A stretch of 64,000 nt of DNA. Origin: Herbaspirillum sp. SJZ107. GTDB taxonomy: Bacteria > Pseudomonadota > Gammaproteobacteria > Burkholderiales > Burkholderiaceae_D. Where the stretch lies: contig NZ_VFNH01000003.1 in assembly GCF_006715485.1 (NCBI RefSeq), positions 992,001 through 1,056,000 of the forward strand, read 5' to 3'. The notes beneath the pieces are model-generated. The model saw only the letters and a list, made by a program, of their open reading frames with translations, was not told the DNA's origin and searched no databases. The position numbers were made by a program, and so were the translations under genes. Position 1 is the stretch's first letter. The number at the start of each line of letters is the position of its first letter. Shown piece by piece: positions 8,286-19,195 of this stretch.

Positions 8286-10424
8286 ATGTACCGTTCCACT
8301 CTCCTGGCATTGGCCGTGACCGCGGCCGTCGCCAACTTCGCGCACGCCGAACCGGCGTCGCTGCTGCCGGCATCCAACCCGTTTGCCAAGCCGAGCACCC
8401 TGCCGTTCAACTATCCCGCCTTCGACAAGATCAAGAACGAGGACTACGCGCCGGCGTTCGAGGAAGGCATGCGCCAGCAGTCGCTGGAAATCGAGGCCAT
8501 CGCCAACAACAAGGCGGCGCCTACTTTCGAGAACACGGTGGTCGCGATGGAGCGCTCGGGCCAGCTGCTGAACCGCGTCTCGACCGTCTTCTCGAGCCTG
8601 GTCGGTGCGAATACCAACGACACCCTGAATGCACTGGACAAGGATCTGGCGCCCAAGCTGGCCGCGCACAGCGACAAGATCCGCCTCAACGAAAAGCTGT
8701 ACGCACGCATCAAGACCCTGTACGACAAGCGCGACAAGCTGCACCTGGACGCCGAATCGAAATACCTGCTCGAGCGCTACCACACCGACTTCGTGCGCGC
8801 CGGTGCCAAGCTGTCCGCCGCCGACAAGGAAAAGCTGAAGGCGTACAACGGCAAGATCGCCGCCCTGCAGACCCAGTTCAGCCAGAACGTGCTGAAGGAA
8901 GCCAACGCCTCGGCGCTGGTGGTCGACACCCGCGCGGAACTGGCCGGCATGTCGGACCGGGCGATCGACGTCGCCGCGGCGGAAGCCAAAAAGCGCGGCC
9001 TGGACGGCAAGTTCGTGATCCCGGTCGTGAACACCACCCAGCAGGCGCCCCTGTCGGTGCTGACCAACCGCGCGACCCGCGAAAAGCTGCTGGCGACCTC
9101 GCTCGCACGCGGCAGCCGCGGCGGCGACTACGACAACCGCGCGCTGGTGCTGGAACTGGCCAAGGCGCGCGCCGACCGTGCCGCGCTGCTGGGCTACCCG
9201 AGCCATGCGGCCTACATGCTGGAAGACCAGACGGCGAAGACCACCGGCGCCGTCAACACGCTGCTGGCCGACTTCGCCAAGCCGGCGGTGCGCAACGCCA
9301 AGCGCGAAGCGGCCGACCTGCAGAAGGTGATCGATGCCGAAGGCGCGAATGGAGCCACCCCGTTCCAGGCAGCGGCCTACGACTGGAACTACTACAGCGA
9401 CAAGGTGCGCGCCCAGCGCTACGCCTTCGACGAGAACCAGCTGCGTCCGTATTTCGAGTTCAACAACGTGCTGGTGAACGGCGTGTTCTTCGCCGCCACC
9501 AAGGAATTCGGCATCACCTTCAAGGAACGCAAGGACCTGCCGGTGTACGATCCGGACGTGCGCGTGTTCGATGTGTTCGATGCCGACGGCAAGCAGCTGG
9601 CGATCTTCCTGCACGATCCGTATGCGCGCGCCAACAAGCGCGGCGGCGCCTGGATGAATGCCTACGTCGGCCAGAACAAGCTGCTGGGCACGCACCCGGT
9701 GGTGGCGAACCACCTGAACATCCCGAAGCCCGCGGCCGGCGAGCCGACCCTGCTGACCTATGACGAAGCGCGCACCATGTTCCACGAGTTCGGCCATGCG
9801 CTGCACGGCATGTTCTCGAACGTGAAATACCCGCGCTTCTCGGGTTCGCGCGTGCCGCGCGACTACGTCGAGTTCCCGTCGCAGGTGAACGAGATGTGGA
9901 TGGCCTGGCCGGAAGTGCTGGCCAACTACGCCAAGCACTACCAGACCGGCGCGCCGATGCCGAAGGAACTGCTGGACAAGGTGCAGGCCTCGAGCAAGTT
10001 CAACGAGGGCTACCGCACCACCGAGTACCTGGCGGCGTCGATCCTCGACCAGCGCTGGCACCAGCTCGGCCCGGACCAGATCCCGACCGACGTGCTGGCC
10101 TTCGAAGCCAAGGCGCTGCAGGACGCCGGCGTCGACTTCCCGCTGGTCCCGCCGCGCTACCGCACCACCTATTTCTCGCACGTGTTCTCGGGCGGCTATT
10201 CGTCCGGCTACTACGGCTACCTGTGGGCCGAGAAGCTGGACGCCGACACCGTCGAGTGGTTCAAGGAACACGGCGGCCTGACCCGCAAGAACGGCGACCA
10301 TTTCCGCAAGACCCTGCTGTCGCGCGGCGGCACCATGGATGCGATGGAGATGTACCGTGGCTTCCGCGGACGCGATGCGAAGATCGAGCCGCTGCTGGAG
10401 CGGCGTGGCCTCACCGGCGAATAA
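8286..10424 (+). CDS. Secreted M3 family metallopeptidase (peptidyl-dipeptidase Dcp-like), copy 2
   Basis: This is a 712-residue paralogue of the gene just upstream, collinear with it along its whole length. The zinc site HEFGH is at residues 500-504, Glu is at about 529 in YVEFPSQ, and it has its own signal peptide ending AHAEP. GAGAGACC lies before the ATG. The two copies are very alike in long blocks (for example around the zinc site and the DVRVFDVFDADGKQLAIF segment). They differ most in the signal peptide and in short surface stretches, where copy 2 has small insertions. They probably form one operon with divided substrate range. A palindromic repeat element lies shortly after the stop. 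Confidence 0.92.
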   Translation: MYRSTLLALAVTAAVANFAHAEPASLLPASNPFAKPSTLPFNYPAFDKIKNEDYAPAFEEGMRQQSLEIEAIANNKAAPTFENTVVAMERSGQLLNRVSTVFSSLVGANTNDTLNALDKDLAPKLAAHSDKIRLNEKLYARIKTLYDKRDKLHLDAESKYLLERYHTDFVRAGAKLSAADKEKLKAYNGKIAALQTQFSQNVLKEANASALVVDTRAELAGMSDRAIDVAAAEAKKRGLDGKFVIPVVNTTQQAPLSVLTNRATREKLLATSLARGSRGGDYDNRALVLELAKARADRAALLGYPSHAAYMLEDQTAKTTGAVNTLLADFAKPAVRNAKREAADLQKVIDAEGANGATPFQAAAYDWNYYSDKVRAQRYAFDENQLRPYFEFNNVLVNGVFFAATKEFGITFKERKDLPVYDPDVRVFDVFDADGKQLAIFLHDPYARANKRGGAWMNAYVGQNKLLGTHPVVANHLNIPKPAAGEPTLLTYDEARTMFHEFGHALHGMFSNVKYPRFSGSRVPRDYVEFPSQVNEMWMAWPEVLANYAKHYQTGAPMPKELLDKVQASSKFNEGYRTTEYLAASILDQRWHQLGPDQIPTDVLAFEAKALQDAGVDFPLVPPRYRTTYFSHVFSGGYSSGYYGYLWAEKLDADTVEWFKEHGGLTRKNGDHFRKTLLSRGGTMDAMEMYRGFRGRDAKIEPLLERRGLTGE

Positions 10425-10470
10425 TGGTTGGCGGAGCAGGCAGATAATATTTCGGTCTGCTCCGTCAGCA

Positions 10471-10549
10471 CGTCGTCCCTGCGAAGGCAGGGACCCAAGT
10501 TCCGCGAATATGCGAAAAAATTGGACCCCTGCCTCCGCAGGGGCGACGG
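10471..10549. repeat. REP/BIME-like palindromic element, copy 1
   Basis: Two inverted hairpin arms face each other: CGTCGTCCCTGCGAAGGCAG on the left and CCCCTGCCTCCGCAGGGGCG on the right, with the outer CGTCG/CGACG ends pairing. Related copies lie at 13624-13710 and 60115-60200. This copy begins 47 bases after the stop of the second M3 peptidase. It may also serve as a 3' end or terminator. Confidence 0.8.
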
Positions 10550-10638
10550 TTTTCAAGTCACGTTTCTTTCTTCGCGCGCCAATGCTTCCCCGGCAGGTAT
10601 AAACTTTCTCCAACACCCCCTATTAACATTGCCCTGCA

Positions 10639-10851
10639 ATGAGTGTTCAAGCCTTACACGGTATTACCTTAGAATCCTTGCTGACCCGCCTGGTCGGGCA
10701 CTACGGCTGGGCCGAACTCGGCCGCCGTATCGACATCAACTGCTTCATCAAGGACCCGAGCATCAAGTCGAGCCTGAAGTTCCTGCGCAAGACGCCCTGG
10801 GCCCGCGACAAGGTCGAGCAGCTGTATCTCGCGACCAGGTTCAACGATTAG
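10639..10851 (+). CDS. VF530 family DNA-binding protein
   Basis: This is a 70-residue protein closely matching the VF530/DUF2132 pattern: LHGITLESLL near the start, then a GWAELGRRI block, an IKSSLKFLRKTPWAR segment and a terminal KVEQLYL. The family is small, helical and described as double-stranded DNA-binding from a solved structure. The in vivo role is unknown. The DUF4404 gene starts nine bases after its stop, so the two are probably cotranscribed. Confidence 0.85.
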   Translation: MSVQALHGITLESLLTRLVGHYGWAELGRRIDINCFIKDPSIKSSLKFLRKTPWARDKVEQLYLATRFND

Positions 10852-10860
10852 AGGAACGCC

Positions 10861-11166
10861 ATGCAGAATGAAAACGAGCAAATGCGTGAAGAAACGCGTG
10901 AAGACACCCTGAAGGCGCACCTGAAGGCCCTGCACCGCAGCCTCGAAGAGCGCGGCGAGGTCGACGACGAACTGGAAATGCTGCTGCGCCAGCTCGACGG
11001 CGACATCAACAAGGTGCTGGAGCGCCGCGCCGACGATCCGGATGCCAACACCTACGGCCTGGCCTCGCGCAGCCAGGAAATCACGGCGCGCTTCGCGGCC
11101 CGCCACCCGACGCTGGAACCGGCCCTGCGCCAGCTCGGCAACATCCTGGCCAACATGGGGATCTGA
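10861..11166 (+). CDS. DUF4404 family protein
   Basis: This is a 101-residue acidic, helical protein. The LKAHLKALHRSLEE start, the central LLRQLDGDI and the C-terminal RHPTLEPALRQLGNILANMG block are typical of DUF4404. It has no signal peptide or catalytic motif, and its function is unknown. It lies nine bases downstream of the VF530 gene; AGAGGAACGCC precedes the ATG. Confidence 0.8.
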   Translation: MQNENEQMREETREDTLKAHLKALHRSLEERGEVDDELEMLLRQLDGDINKVLERRADDPDANTYGLASRSQEITARFAARHPTLEPALRQLGNILANMGI

Positions 11167-11269
11167 AACAACAAAAAACCCATTATGGCTGAGCCAAGTC
11201 GTTGATATTCAAGCCATTTTTGGGAGGGGGAGGAGAACATAAACTGGAATTCCGGTAGAATACCGGCCA

Positions 11270-13597
<2,328 letters not shown>

Positions 13598-13623
13598 GCG
13601 TTATTCTTTTGTTGGCCGATGCA

Positions 13624-13710
13624 CGTCGCCCCTGCGTAGGCAGGGGTCCAAGTTCTGCGAGCGTTAACGATACGCGTGCAACTTAGACCCCTGCCTTCGC
13701 AGGGGCGACG
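13624..13710. repeat. REP/BIME-like palindromic element, copy 2
   Basis: Left arm CGTCGCCCCTGCGTAGGCAG and right arm CCCCTGCCTTCGCAGGGGCG are mirror images separated by about 45 bases. Each arm is itself a hairpin (CCCCTGC / GCAGGGG). It sits 26 bases after ygiQ, in the convergent gap before the secretin gene. Confidence 0.85.
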
Positions 13711-13728
13711 GTTTCAAGCCGCGGGCCG

Positions 13729-15066
13729 CTATTCAATCCCAGGCCCGGTCCGCGCCGGCATGATCCGCTCGATCTTCTGCTCCAGCACCTCCCCCCGCAC
13801 CTTCAGTACCCGTTCCGCCTCGTCCACCTTCTTCTCCGTCACCGCATCCACGGCCGGTCCGTCCACGCCCACGATGCGCGGCGTGATCAGCACGATGGTC
13901 TCGGTGGTGCTGCCGCCGTCGTCGGTGCTAGAAAACGCGCGGCCCAGCAGCGGCACGTCGCTCAGCAGCGGGATGCCCTGGCGCCGGTAATTGCTGCTGC
14001 TCTTGATCAGGCCCCCGATCAGCACCGGCTGGCCGTCGTGCGCGATCAGCTGGGTGTTGACTTCGGTGGTTTTCTTGGACGGGATGCCGCCCGAGACCGA
14101 GCCCGAGCTGACTTCCGGCCGCACCTTCATCATGATGCGGCCGTCGATGTCGATCGACGGGGTCACGCGCAGGATCACGCCGGTGTCGAGGAACTGGATC
14201 GACTCGGTGGTGACGTTGTTGATGGTGGTGGTGAGACGGTAGCCGAGCTGGTCGCCGACGTTGGTGCTGGCTTCCTGGTCTTCCAGCGCCAGCAGGCGCG
14301 GCGTCGCCAGCGTGTGCACGCGGCCTTTGTTGGTCAGCGCCGTCAGGTGGGCTTCGATATTGCTGTTGACGACATTCAGGAAGAAGCGCGGGCCGACCGC
14401 GGTCGACAGCCCGGTGGCGCCCGCGTTGTTCGGCCCGTTCTCGTTGAAGATGCGGGTCCAGTCGACCCCGAAGACGTCGCTGCGGTCCAGCGTGATCTCG
14501 AGGATCTTGGCTTCGATCAGGATCTGGCGCGGCGGGCTGTCGATCTCGCGCAGCACCTTGGCCGCGCGTGCCAGGCCGGCCTCGTTCGATTCCACCACCA
14601 GCGTGCGGGTCGGCTCCAGCACCGTCACCGTGCCGTTGGCGCCGACCTGGCGCATCAGGATGTCGCCGGCCTTCTTGACGTCGGTGTAGCGCACCTTCAT
14701 CGCACGCACCTGCATCGAGGCCGCCATTTCCTTCTGCGCCACCTTGGCGTCCGAGATCAGGAAGCCGCCGGCACGCTCGGTCACCGCATAGCCGCCGGCT
14801 TCGGCGATGGCCTCGATCGCCTCGCGCACCGTCATGTCGTACAGGCTGATCGACACGTTGCCGGTGACGCCGCGCGCCAGCACGATGTTGATGTGGGCGG
14901 TGTGCGCGATCATGTTGAACAGCTCGGCGATCGGCGTGTCGCGGAAGGTATAGGACATCACGTTCGCTGCTGCCGTAGGGGCGGCAGGGGTGGACGCCGT
15001 GCGTACCTCGGCATGCAGGGCCGGCGCCAGCAGGCACAGCGCCAGGAGCGATTGCCGGAGTTTCAT
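13729..15066 (-). CDS. mshL: Outer-membrane secretin of the pilus locus (MshL/PilQ/GspD type)
   Basis: This is a 445-residue secretin with a Sec signal peptide (MKLRQSLLALCLLAPALHA). An N-terminal STN-like domain (about residues 36-105) and an N1-type repeat (about 120-195) precede the secretin barrel region. The classic signature is near the end: GIPLLSDVPLLGRAF, then ETIVLITPRIV. It forms the outer-membrane channel for pilus exit. At 445 residues it is shorter than Vibrio MshL or PilQ and has no AMIN or extra N domains. It is the last gene of the unit and overlaps the preceding PilP-like gene by four bases. MshL-like is the best match, not proven. Confidence 0.85.
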   Translation of the reverse strand: MKLRQSLLALCLLAPALHAEVRTASTPAAPTAAANVMSYTFRDTPIAELFNMIAHTAHINIVLARGVTGNVSISLYDMTVREAIEAIAEAGGYAVTERAGGFLISDAKVAQKEMAASMQVRAMKVRYTDVKKAGDILMRQVGANGTVTVLEPTRTLVVESNEAGLARAAKVLREIDSPPRQILIEAKILEITLDRSDVFGVDWTRIFNENGPNNAGATGLSTAVGPRFFLNVVNSNIEAHLTALTNKGRVHTLATPRLLALEDQEASTNVGDQLGYRLTTTINNVTTESIQFLDTGVILRVTPSIDIDGRIMMKVRPEVSSGSVSGGIPSKKTTEVNTQLIAHDGQPVLIGGLIKSSSNYRRQGIPLLSDVPLLGRAFSSTDDGGSTTETIVLITPRIVGVDGPAVDAVTEKKVDEAERVLKVRGEVLEQKIERIMPARTGPGIE

Positions 15067-15446
15067 TGCTTGTCCTTTTCAGTCATTGTCAGGAGTTGCC
15101 GCTTGCCGGCGCGCGTCACCAGCACGCCGTGGGCGTCGATGCGGACGACGGTGTAGTCGCGCGCCTGGTCGCCGGCGCCGACGATGTCGCCGTCGATGTT
15201 GGCAACCGAGCGGGCACCGTTCAGGATCACGGCGCGCAGGTGCAGCGGCGGCGGTTCGGGCGCCGGTTCGGCTGGTAGCGCAGCCGCAGGCGCCGGCGGC
15301 GGCGGTGCCGGGCGCACGAAGGGATCGCGCAGCGTGCGCAGTGCCGGCGCCGCTGCCGGCAGGGCCGCGGTGACCGGCGGGAGGGCCGCGGCCATGGTCG
15401 CCAGGGCGACGCACAGCAGCGCCAGCATGGCCATGGTGCGCATCAT
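15063..15446 (-). CDS. PilP/MshK-like periplasmic protein of the pilus locus
   Basis: This is a 127-residue protein. It has an N-terminal hydrophobic signal or anchor, a Pro/Ala-rich linker (about residues 40-70), and a small beta domain (LHLRAVILNGARSVANIDG, then YTVVRIDAHGVLVTRAGKR) like the homology region of PilP, MshK or GspC. Such proteins connect the inner-membrane PilN/O-like pair to the secretin, whose gene follows with a four-base overlap. The assignment rests on position and fold pattern rather than strong sequence identity. Confidence 0.7.
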   Translation of the reverse strand: MMRTMAMLALLCVALATMAAALPPVTAALPAAAPALRTLRDPFVRPAPPPPAPAAALPAEPAPEPPPLHLRAVILNGARSVANIDGDIVGAGDQARDYTVVRIDAHGVLVTRAGKRQLLTMTEKDKQ

Positions 15447-15970
15447 CGCTTCGCCTCCGCTTCATAGGCGCCGAGCTGCAGCTGCACCAGGCGGCGCGCT
15501 TCTTCCGGCACAGCGCGCAGGTTCAGGCGCACGATCCCGACCGCCGGCTGGCGCGCCTCGATCCCGTCCAGCCACTCGAGGATGGCGCCGTAGCTGCCGC
15601 TGGCCTCGATGTCGAGGGTCTGCTGGCGCAGGCCGGCGATGCTGCGCTGCGCACCCGGCACCGCGCCGCCCACCGTCAATCCGGCGGCACGGGCGCTGGC
15701 GCCGGCGGCGGCGATCAGCGCCAGCGGGGCCGGCGCCGCCGGCAGCGGCGGCAAGGACGTCTGGGTAGCGGCGGGCAGCGGTGCCGGCGCGTTCGCCTGG
15801 GCCGCGCGCAGCGACACCAGCCGTATCTGCTGCTGGCGCAGCGCCGCCAGCGGCGCCCGGATCGCCAGCGTCCACATCAGGGCGGCGACGATGGCGACGG
15901 CGCCGATCGCGACCAGGTTCAGCTGGCGCGCCGGCATGGCCGCCAGCGCTTGGCGCAGGGAAGGTGTCAT
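15443..15970 (-). CDS. PilO/MshJ/GspM-like inner-membrane protein of the pilus locus
   Basis: This is a 175-residue bitopic protein with a short cytoplasmic N-terminus, one membrane helix (residues 17-35) and a periplasmic ferredoxin-like half. The latter ends in SGSYGAILEWLDGIEA and a GIVRLNL strand, typical of PilO/GspM alignment proteins. It overlaps its neighbours by four bases on each side. It probably pairs with the PilN-like protein encoded immediately upstream. Confidence 0.72.
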   Translation of the reverse strand: MTPSLRQALAAMPARQLNLVAIGAVAIVAALMWTLAIRAPLAALRQQQIRLVSLRAAQANAPAPLPAATQTSLPPLPAAPAPLALIAAAGASARAAGLTVGGAVPGAQRSIAGLRQQTLDIEASGSYGAILEWLDGIEARQPAVGIVRLNLRAVPEEARRLVQLQLGAYEAEAKR

Positions 15971-16626
15971 GGTGTTTTTCCTTGATGGACCAGCGCGCCG
16001 GTAGCGCGGAAGTCGATGGCGCCGCCTTCGGCGATACTGCTGCTGACCAGCTGCAGGCCGGCGATGCCGGGCTGGCGTCCGAGCGTGGCCAGGAAGGCGG
16101 TGACGGCTTCGTAGCTGGCCGCCTGGCCATTCAGTTCGATGGCGCTGCGCAGGTGCCAGGTCTGGACCGGGGCGGCAGGGCTGGCGCCGGGTGCGCTGAA
16201 GGTCTCGGTGCCCTCCGGCAGCGCGGCAGCCGCCACATTGGCGGCGGCAGGGGCGCCCTGCACGTCGCGCTCGATCCGCAGGCCGGTCAGCCAGACCGCG
16301 TCGCCCAGCGATGCGTCGAGGCCCCGGGCCAGCGCCGCCAGCTCGCCCTGGCGCCGCAGCGTGCGCAGGACGGCGTGGACCTGCTCCTGGCGGCTGCGCT
16401 CGGCCTGCTGCTCGGCGCCGCGCGCACTGTCGGCCTGCGCCTGCGCGGCCACGGCCTCCAGCGCGGTCGCGCTGCGTTCCAGCGCCGCAGTGCGCCAGCG
16501 CAGGCCGACGCCGGCGACGCTACCTGCCGCGACCACCAGCGCCAAGGCGATGCCGGCCAGGCGCAGGGTGCGGCGCACGCGTACGCCGTCGCGGTATTCG
16601 CGCGGGATCATGTCGATGTCAGCCAT
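15967..16626 (-). CDS. PilN-like inner-membrane protein of the pilus locus
   Basis: This is a 219-residue protein starting MADIDMIPREYRDG. This short cytoplasmic peptide is the PilN-type contact site for PilM. A membrane helix (about residues 24-46), a coiled coil (about 50-100) and a periplasmic domain follow. A longer frame reaches 16707 but runs inside the PilM-like gene without a ribosome-binding site, so ATG 16626 was chosen. It overlaps the PilM-like gene by eight bases. Confidence 0.78.
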   Translation of the reverse strand: MADIDMIPREYRDGVRVRRTLRLAGIALALVVAAGSVAGVGLRWRTAALERSATALEAVAAQAQADSARGAEQQAERSRQEQVHAVLRTLRRQGELAALARGLDASLGDAVWLTGLRIERDVQGAPAAANVAAAALPEGTETFSAPGASPAAPVQTWHLRSAIELNGQAASYEAVTAFLATLGRQPGIAGLQLVSSSIAEGGAIDFRATGALVHQGKTP

Positions 16627-17725
16627 GCACGGCTCCCCGCAGCGCCAGCCCGGACGCCAGGGCGATCTCGCGGCCGATGCGGTCCTGGTCCTTGCCCGCA
16701 CCTTCATGGAAAGCGCCGAACGGATCCAGCAGGTGCACCGGCACGTCGATCAGTTCGCCGATGCGCGCCTGGATGTCCGGGTAGCGCGCCAGGCTGCCGT
16801 TCAGGTAGACGCGGCTGATGGTGCTGCCGCGCGTGCGCGAGGCCACGTACACCTGGGTGTGCGCCAGCTCGTCGGCCAGGCCCAGGCAGGCCGGATGCAG
16901 CACCTCGTGGATGGTGCGCCGTAATTCCGTGTTGGCGCCATCGGCATGGCCGCGCGTGCCCATGCCGATGCCGTGTTCGCGCAGCAGGCTGGTGGCGGTT
17001 TCCGGCGGCAGCTCGAGCGCCGCCGCCAGCGTGGCGGCCAGCTGCGCTTCGCCGAAATCGATCTCGCGGTCGAGCATCAGGCGGCGGCCCCAGATCACGG
17101 TGACGAAGCTGCGGGCGCTGCCGAAATTCAGCAGCAGGGTCGACTGGCCGATATCGCTGCCGTGGATCGCGGCCAGCAAACGCGCGATCGCGGCCGGGCC
17201 GATGTCGAGCGCCACCGGTTCCAGGCGCGCCGCTTCCAGCGTTGCCAGGTAATCCAGTACGCGCGCCTTGTCGCTTGCTGCCACCAGCACCTGGCGCCCG
17301 CTGGTGTCGCCGTCGGCGCCGCGGATCGGGTAATAATCCAGCACGGCATTGGCGGCGTCCACGCCGAGCTGCTCGGTGGCGGCCTTGGCCACGGCCTGGG
17401 CTTCGGACTGGTTCGGCGCCACCGGCAGCGTCAGCGGCAGGATGCGGACGTCGGCCGGCGGCAGCGCCGAGATCACGCGGCGGCCCTTGAACGGCGCGGA
17501 TGCCAGGGCACCGGCGACGAAGCGCGCCAGCTCGGCCGGCGCCGCCAGCAGGTCGGCGCGCGGGATCGGGTAGGGCAGCGAGGCGGCCGCCATCAGGCTG
17601 AAGCCACCGTCGCGCGGTGCCGCCTGCACCAGGTTCAGGCCATGGGCGGCAAAGTCGGCGCCGATCGGCGGCGTCGGGGACCGCGCAGGCAAGGCGAACC
17701 TTGCCGCAAGCGTGCGCAGGCTCAT
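16619..17725 (-). CDS. PilM-like actin-fold protein of the pilus locus
   Basis: This is a 368-residue cytoplasmic protein with the FtsA/PilM actin-like fold. It has an N-terminal phosphate-like loop region (IGADFAAHGLNLVQ), a middle LDYYPIRG block and a C-terminal VYLNGSLARYPDI segment (equivalent to the adenosine motif). It would form a ring under the membrane that holds the PilN tail. It resembles MshI-type proteins in being diverged from canonical PilM. A 34-base gap separates it from the preceding minor pilin gene. Confidence 0.78.
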   Translation of the reverse strand: MSLRTLAARFALPARSPTPPIGADFAAHGLNLVQAAPRDGGFSLMAAASLPYPIPRADLLAAPAELARFVAGALASAPFKGRRVISALPPADVRILPLTLPVAPNQSEAQAVAKAATEQLGVDAANAVLDYYPIRGADGDTSGRQVLVAASDKARVLDYLATLEAARLEPVALDIGPAAIARLLAAIHGSDIGQSTLLLNFGSARSFVTVIWGRRLMLDREIDFGEAQLAATLAAALELPPETATSLLREHGIGMGTRGHADGANTELRRTIHEVLHPACLGLADELAHTQVYVASRTRGSTISRVYLNGSLARYPDIQARIGELIDVPVHLLDPFGAFHEGAGKDQDRIGREIALASGLALRGAVHG

Positions 17726-17759
17726 GCGGACAGGCTCCGCTGGAAGGGCATTATTTCAA

Positions 17760-18680
17760 TCACGGGCACAATTTGCTGAAGGTTACGTTCAGCGCCGGTT
17801 CCTGGACGGTGGGCGCCTCGCGGCTGTAGAAGGTCACGCCCTGGCCGGGGTTGGGCAGGCGCAGCAGCATGCCGTAGACTGGCTGGGTGCCGTTGTACCA
17901 GGCACTCACGAGCGCGGTCAGGTCAAGGGTGTAGCTGCTGTCGCTCCTGGCGTCGAAACTGGCGATGACCTGCGGATCGTAGTCGCCGCCGTTCCAGGCC
18001 ACGCCGGGACGGGGAGTGGTCCAGGTCGCCTTGTCATCCCACTGCGTGGTCACCCGGTGCAGGTTGACCGTGCGCTTTTCGCCGCTGCTGCCGTTCTGCA
18101 CCAGCGTGAGGAAGGCCGACAGGACCATGGAATCCTTGGGAATATCCTTCGTGTCCCAGAACAGCAGGGCATTCGACTGGCTTGACAGCACCAGGCTGGT
18201 GTCGGTGTTCTTCGGCGCGGTCAGGCTGGCGTCGATATAGGTGTCCCTGACCCCGCCGCCCAGCGCCTTTTGTTCGGTGCTGCCGAGGTTATAGATATCG
18301 ATCGGGTTGCGCACCAGCGTGCTGGTGCTGCCGGCGGCCGTGGTCGCGGTGGCGCTGACCGCAATCTGGTGCGGCGCCACCTTGGCGACGTTGATGTTCA
18401 GCGTGGCGCCCGGCACCAGGGAAAACGCCGACGGGACGGCGTTGCCGCACTTGATCTGGTTGTACCATTTGCCGGCGGCGACGCCGGCTTCGGCCAGGTA
18501 GGCGGCGCTGCGGCGGTCGTACTCGGCGCTCACGGCCTGCACATCCATGCCGGCGGCGCGGTGCATGCCGAACGCCGCGGCCGCCATCACGGCCAGCAGC
18601 AGCGCCACCGTGAGCGCCAGCACGCCCGACTCGCGGCGCCGGGCACGCACCGGATTCGACAGCATCGGCGCCCGGCTCAT
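17760..18680 (-). CDS. PilX/GspK-like minor pilin fused to a DNRLRE domain
   Basis: This is a 306-residue protein with a prepilin-type start: RRRESG then VLALTVALLLAVM, with cleavage after Gly19. It lacks Glu at position +5, as in PilX and GspK. After the pilin helix and a short beta region, residues about 136-303 form a DNRLRE-like beta-sandwich (DTYIDASL..., NALLFWDTKDIPKDS, VNLHRVTTQWDDKATW, terminal EPALNVTF). That domain is normally found in secreted or wall-bound proteins. Here it would sit at the fibre tip, as a candidate adhesin or ligand-binding cap. The start overlaps the preceding PilW-like gene by four bases. Confidence 0.8.
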   Translation of the reverse strand: MSRAPMLSNPVRARRRESGVLALTVALLLAVMAAAAFGMHRAAGMDVQAVSAEYDRRSAAYLAEAGVAAGKWYNQIKCGNAVPSAFSLVPGATLNINVAKVAPHQIAVSATATTAAGSTSTLVRNPIDIYNLGSTEQKALGGGVRDTYIDASLTAPKNTDTSLVLSSQSNALLFWDTKDIPKDSMVLSAFLTLVQNGSSGEKRTVNLHRVTTQWDDKATWTTPRPGVAWNGGDYDPQVIASFDARSDSSYTLDLTALVSAWYNGTQPVYGMLLRLPNPGQGVTFYSREAPTVQEPALNVTFSKLCP

Positions 18681-19195
18681 GACGGGCTTCCGATGCGGAT
18701 GGTCCGGCTGGCGCTGACGGTGGTGCCGTCCGGCGCACGCAGGGTCAGGTCGATCTTCAGCAGCGGCTGGCTGGCGCTGGCCGGCGCCGACAGCTTGAAG
18801 GCGATGGCATTCGACGCGATCACGCTGACGCGCGGCGGCGACGGCAGCAGCGTCGTGACGATGGCCCCCAGCAGCGACGTGGTGGTGGCGTTTTCGGTCT
18901 CGACCAGGTCGGTTCCGCTGATCGCATACGTCAGCGCCGGTGCCGGCGCGACGCCGGGCTGCAGGACCACGCCCGAGGCGTCGCTCAGGATCGAGGCCGT
19001 CGGGGCGCGGCGGGCGATGCGGTCGATGGCGAAACGCAGCTCGCCGTTCAGGCCGAGCGCGTTCTGGACGGCGGCGGCGCCGCTGGACGCATTCTGGAAC
19101 ATGGCGCCGAGCGGCACCATCAGGACCGCCGTGATGGCCAGGCCGAGCAGCAGCTCGACCAGGGTCATGCCGCGTTGAACAGCCTTGCATCTCAT
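18677..19195 (-). CDS. PilW/GspJ-like minor pilin
   Basis: This is a 172-residue pseudopilin. The leader MRCKAVQRG is followed by MTLVELLLGLAITAVLMVPL, giving Gly at -1 and Glu at +5. The C-terminal half is beta-rich (KIDLTLRAPDGTTVSASRTI). ATG 19195 is chosen because it gives a standard short leader; an open frame reaching 19459 overlaps the next pilin gene entirely. It probably joins the tip complex with the other minor pilins of this locus. Confidence 0.82.
   Translation of the reverse strand: MRCKAVQRGMTLVELLLGLAITAVLMVPLGAMFQNASSGAAAVQNALGLNGELRFAIDRIARRAPTASILSDASGVVLQPGVAPAPALTYAISGTDLVETENATTTSLLGAIVTTLLPSPPRVSVIASNAIAFKLSAPASASQPLLKIDLTLRAPDGTTVSASRTIRIGSPS

Noticed and set aside
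8097..10616. Very long open frame on the minus strand opposite the second M3 peptidase
   Set aside because: It is the antisense of a clear gene in GC-rich DNA; the translation is low-complexity Val/Arg/His-rich, with no domain and no ribosome-binding site. Similar frames opposite uvrA (60316-63093) and the second TonB receptor (56058-59405) were dropped for the same reason.
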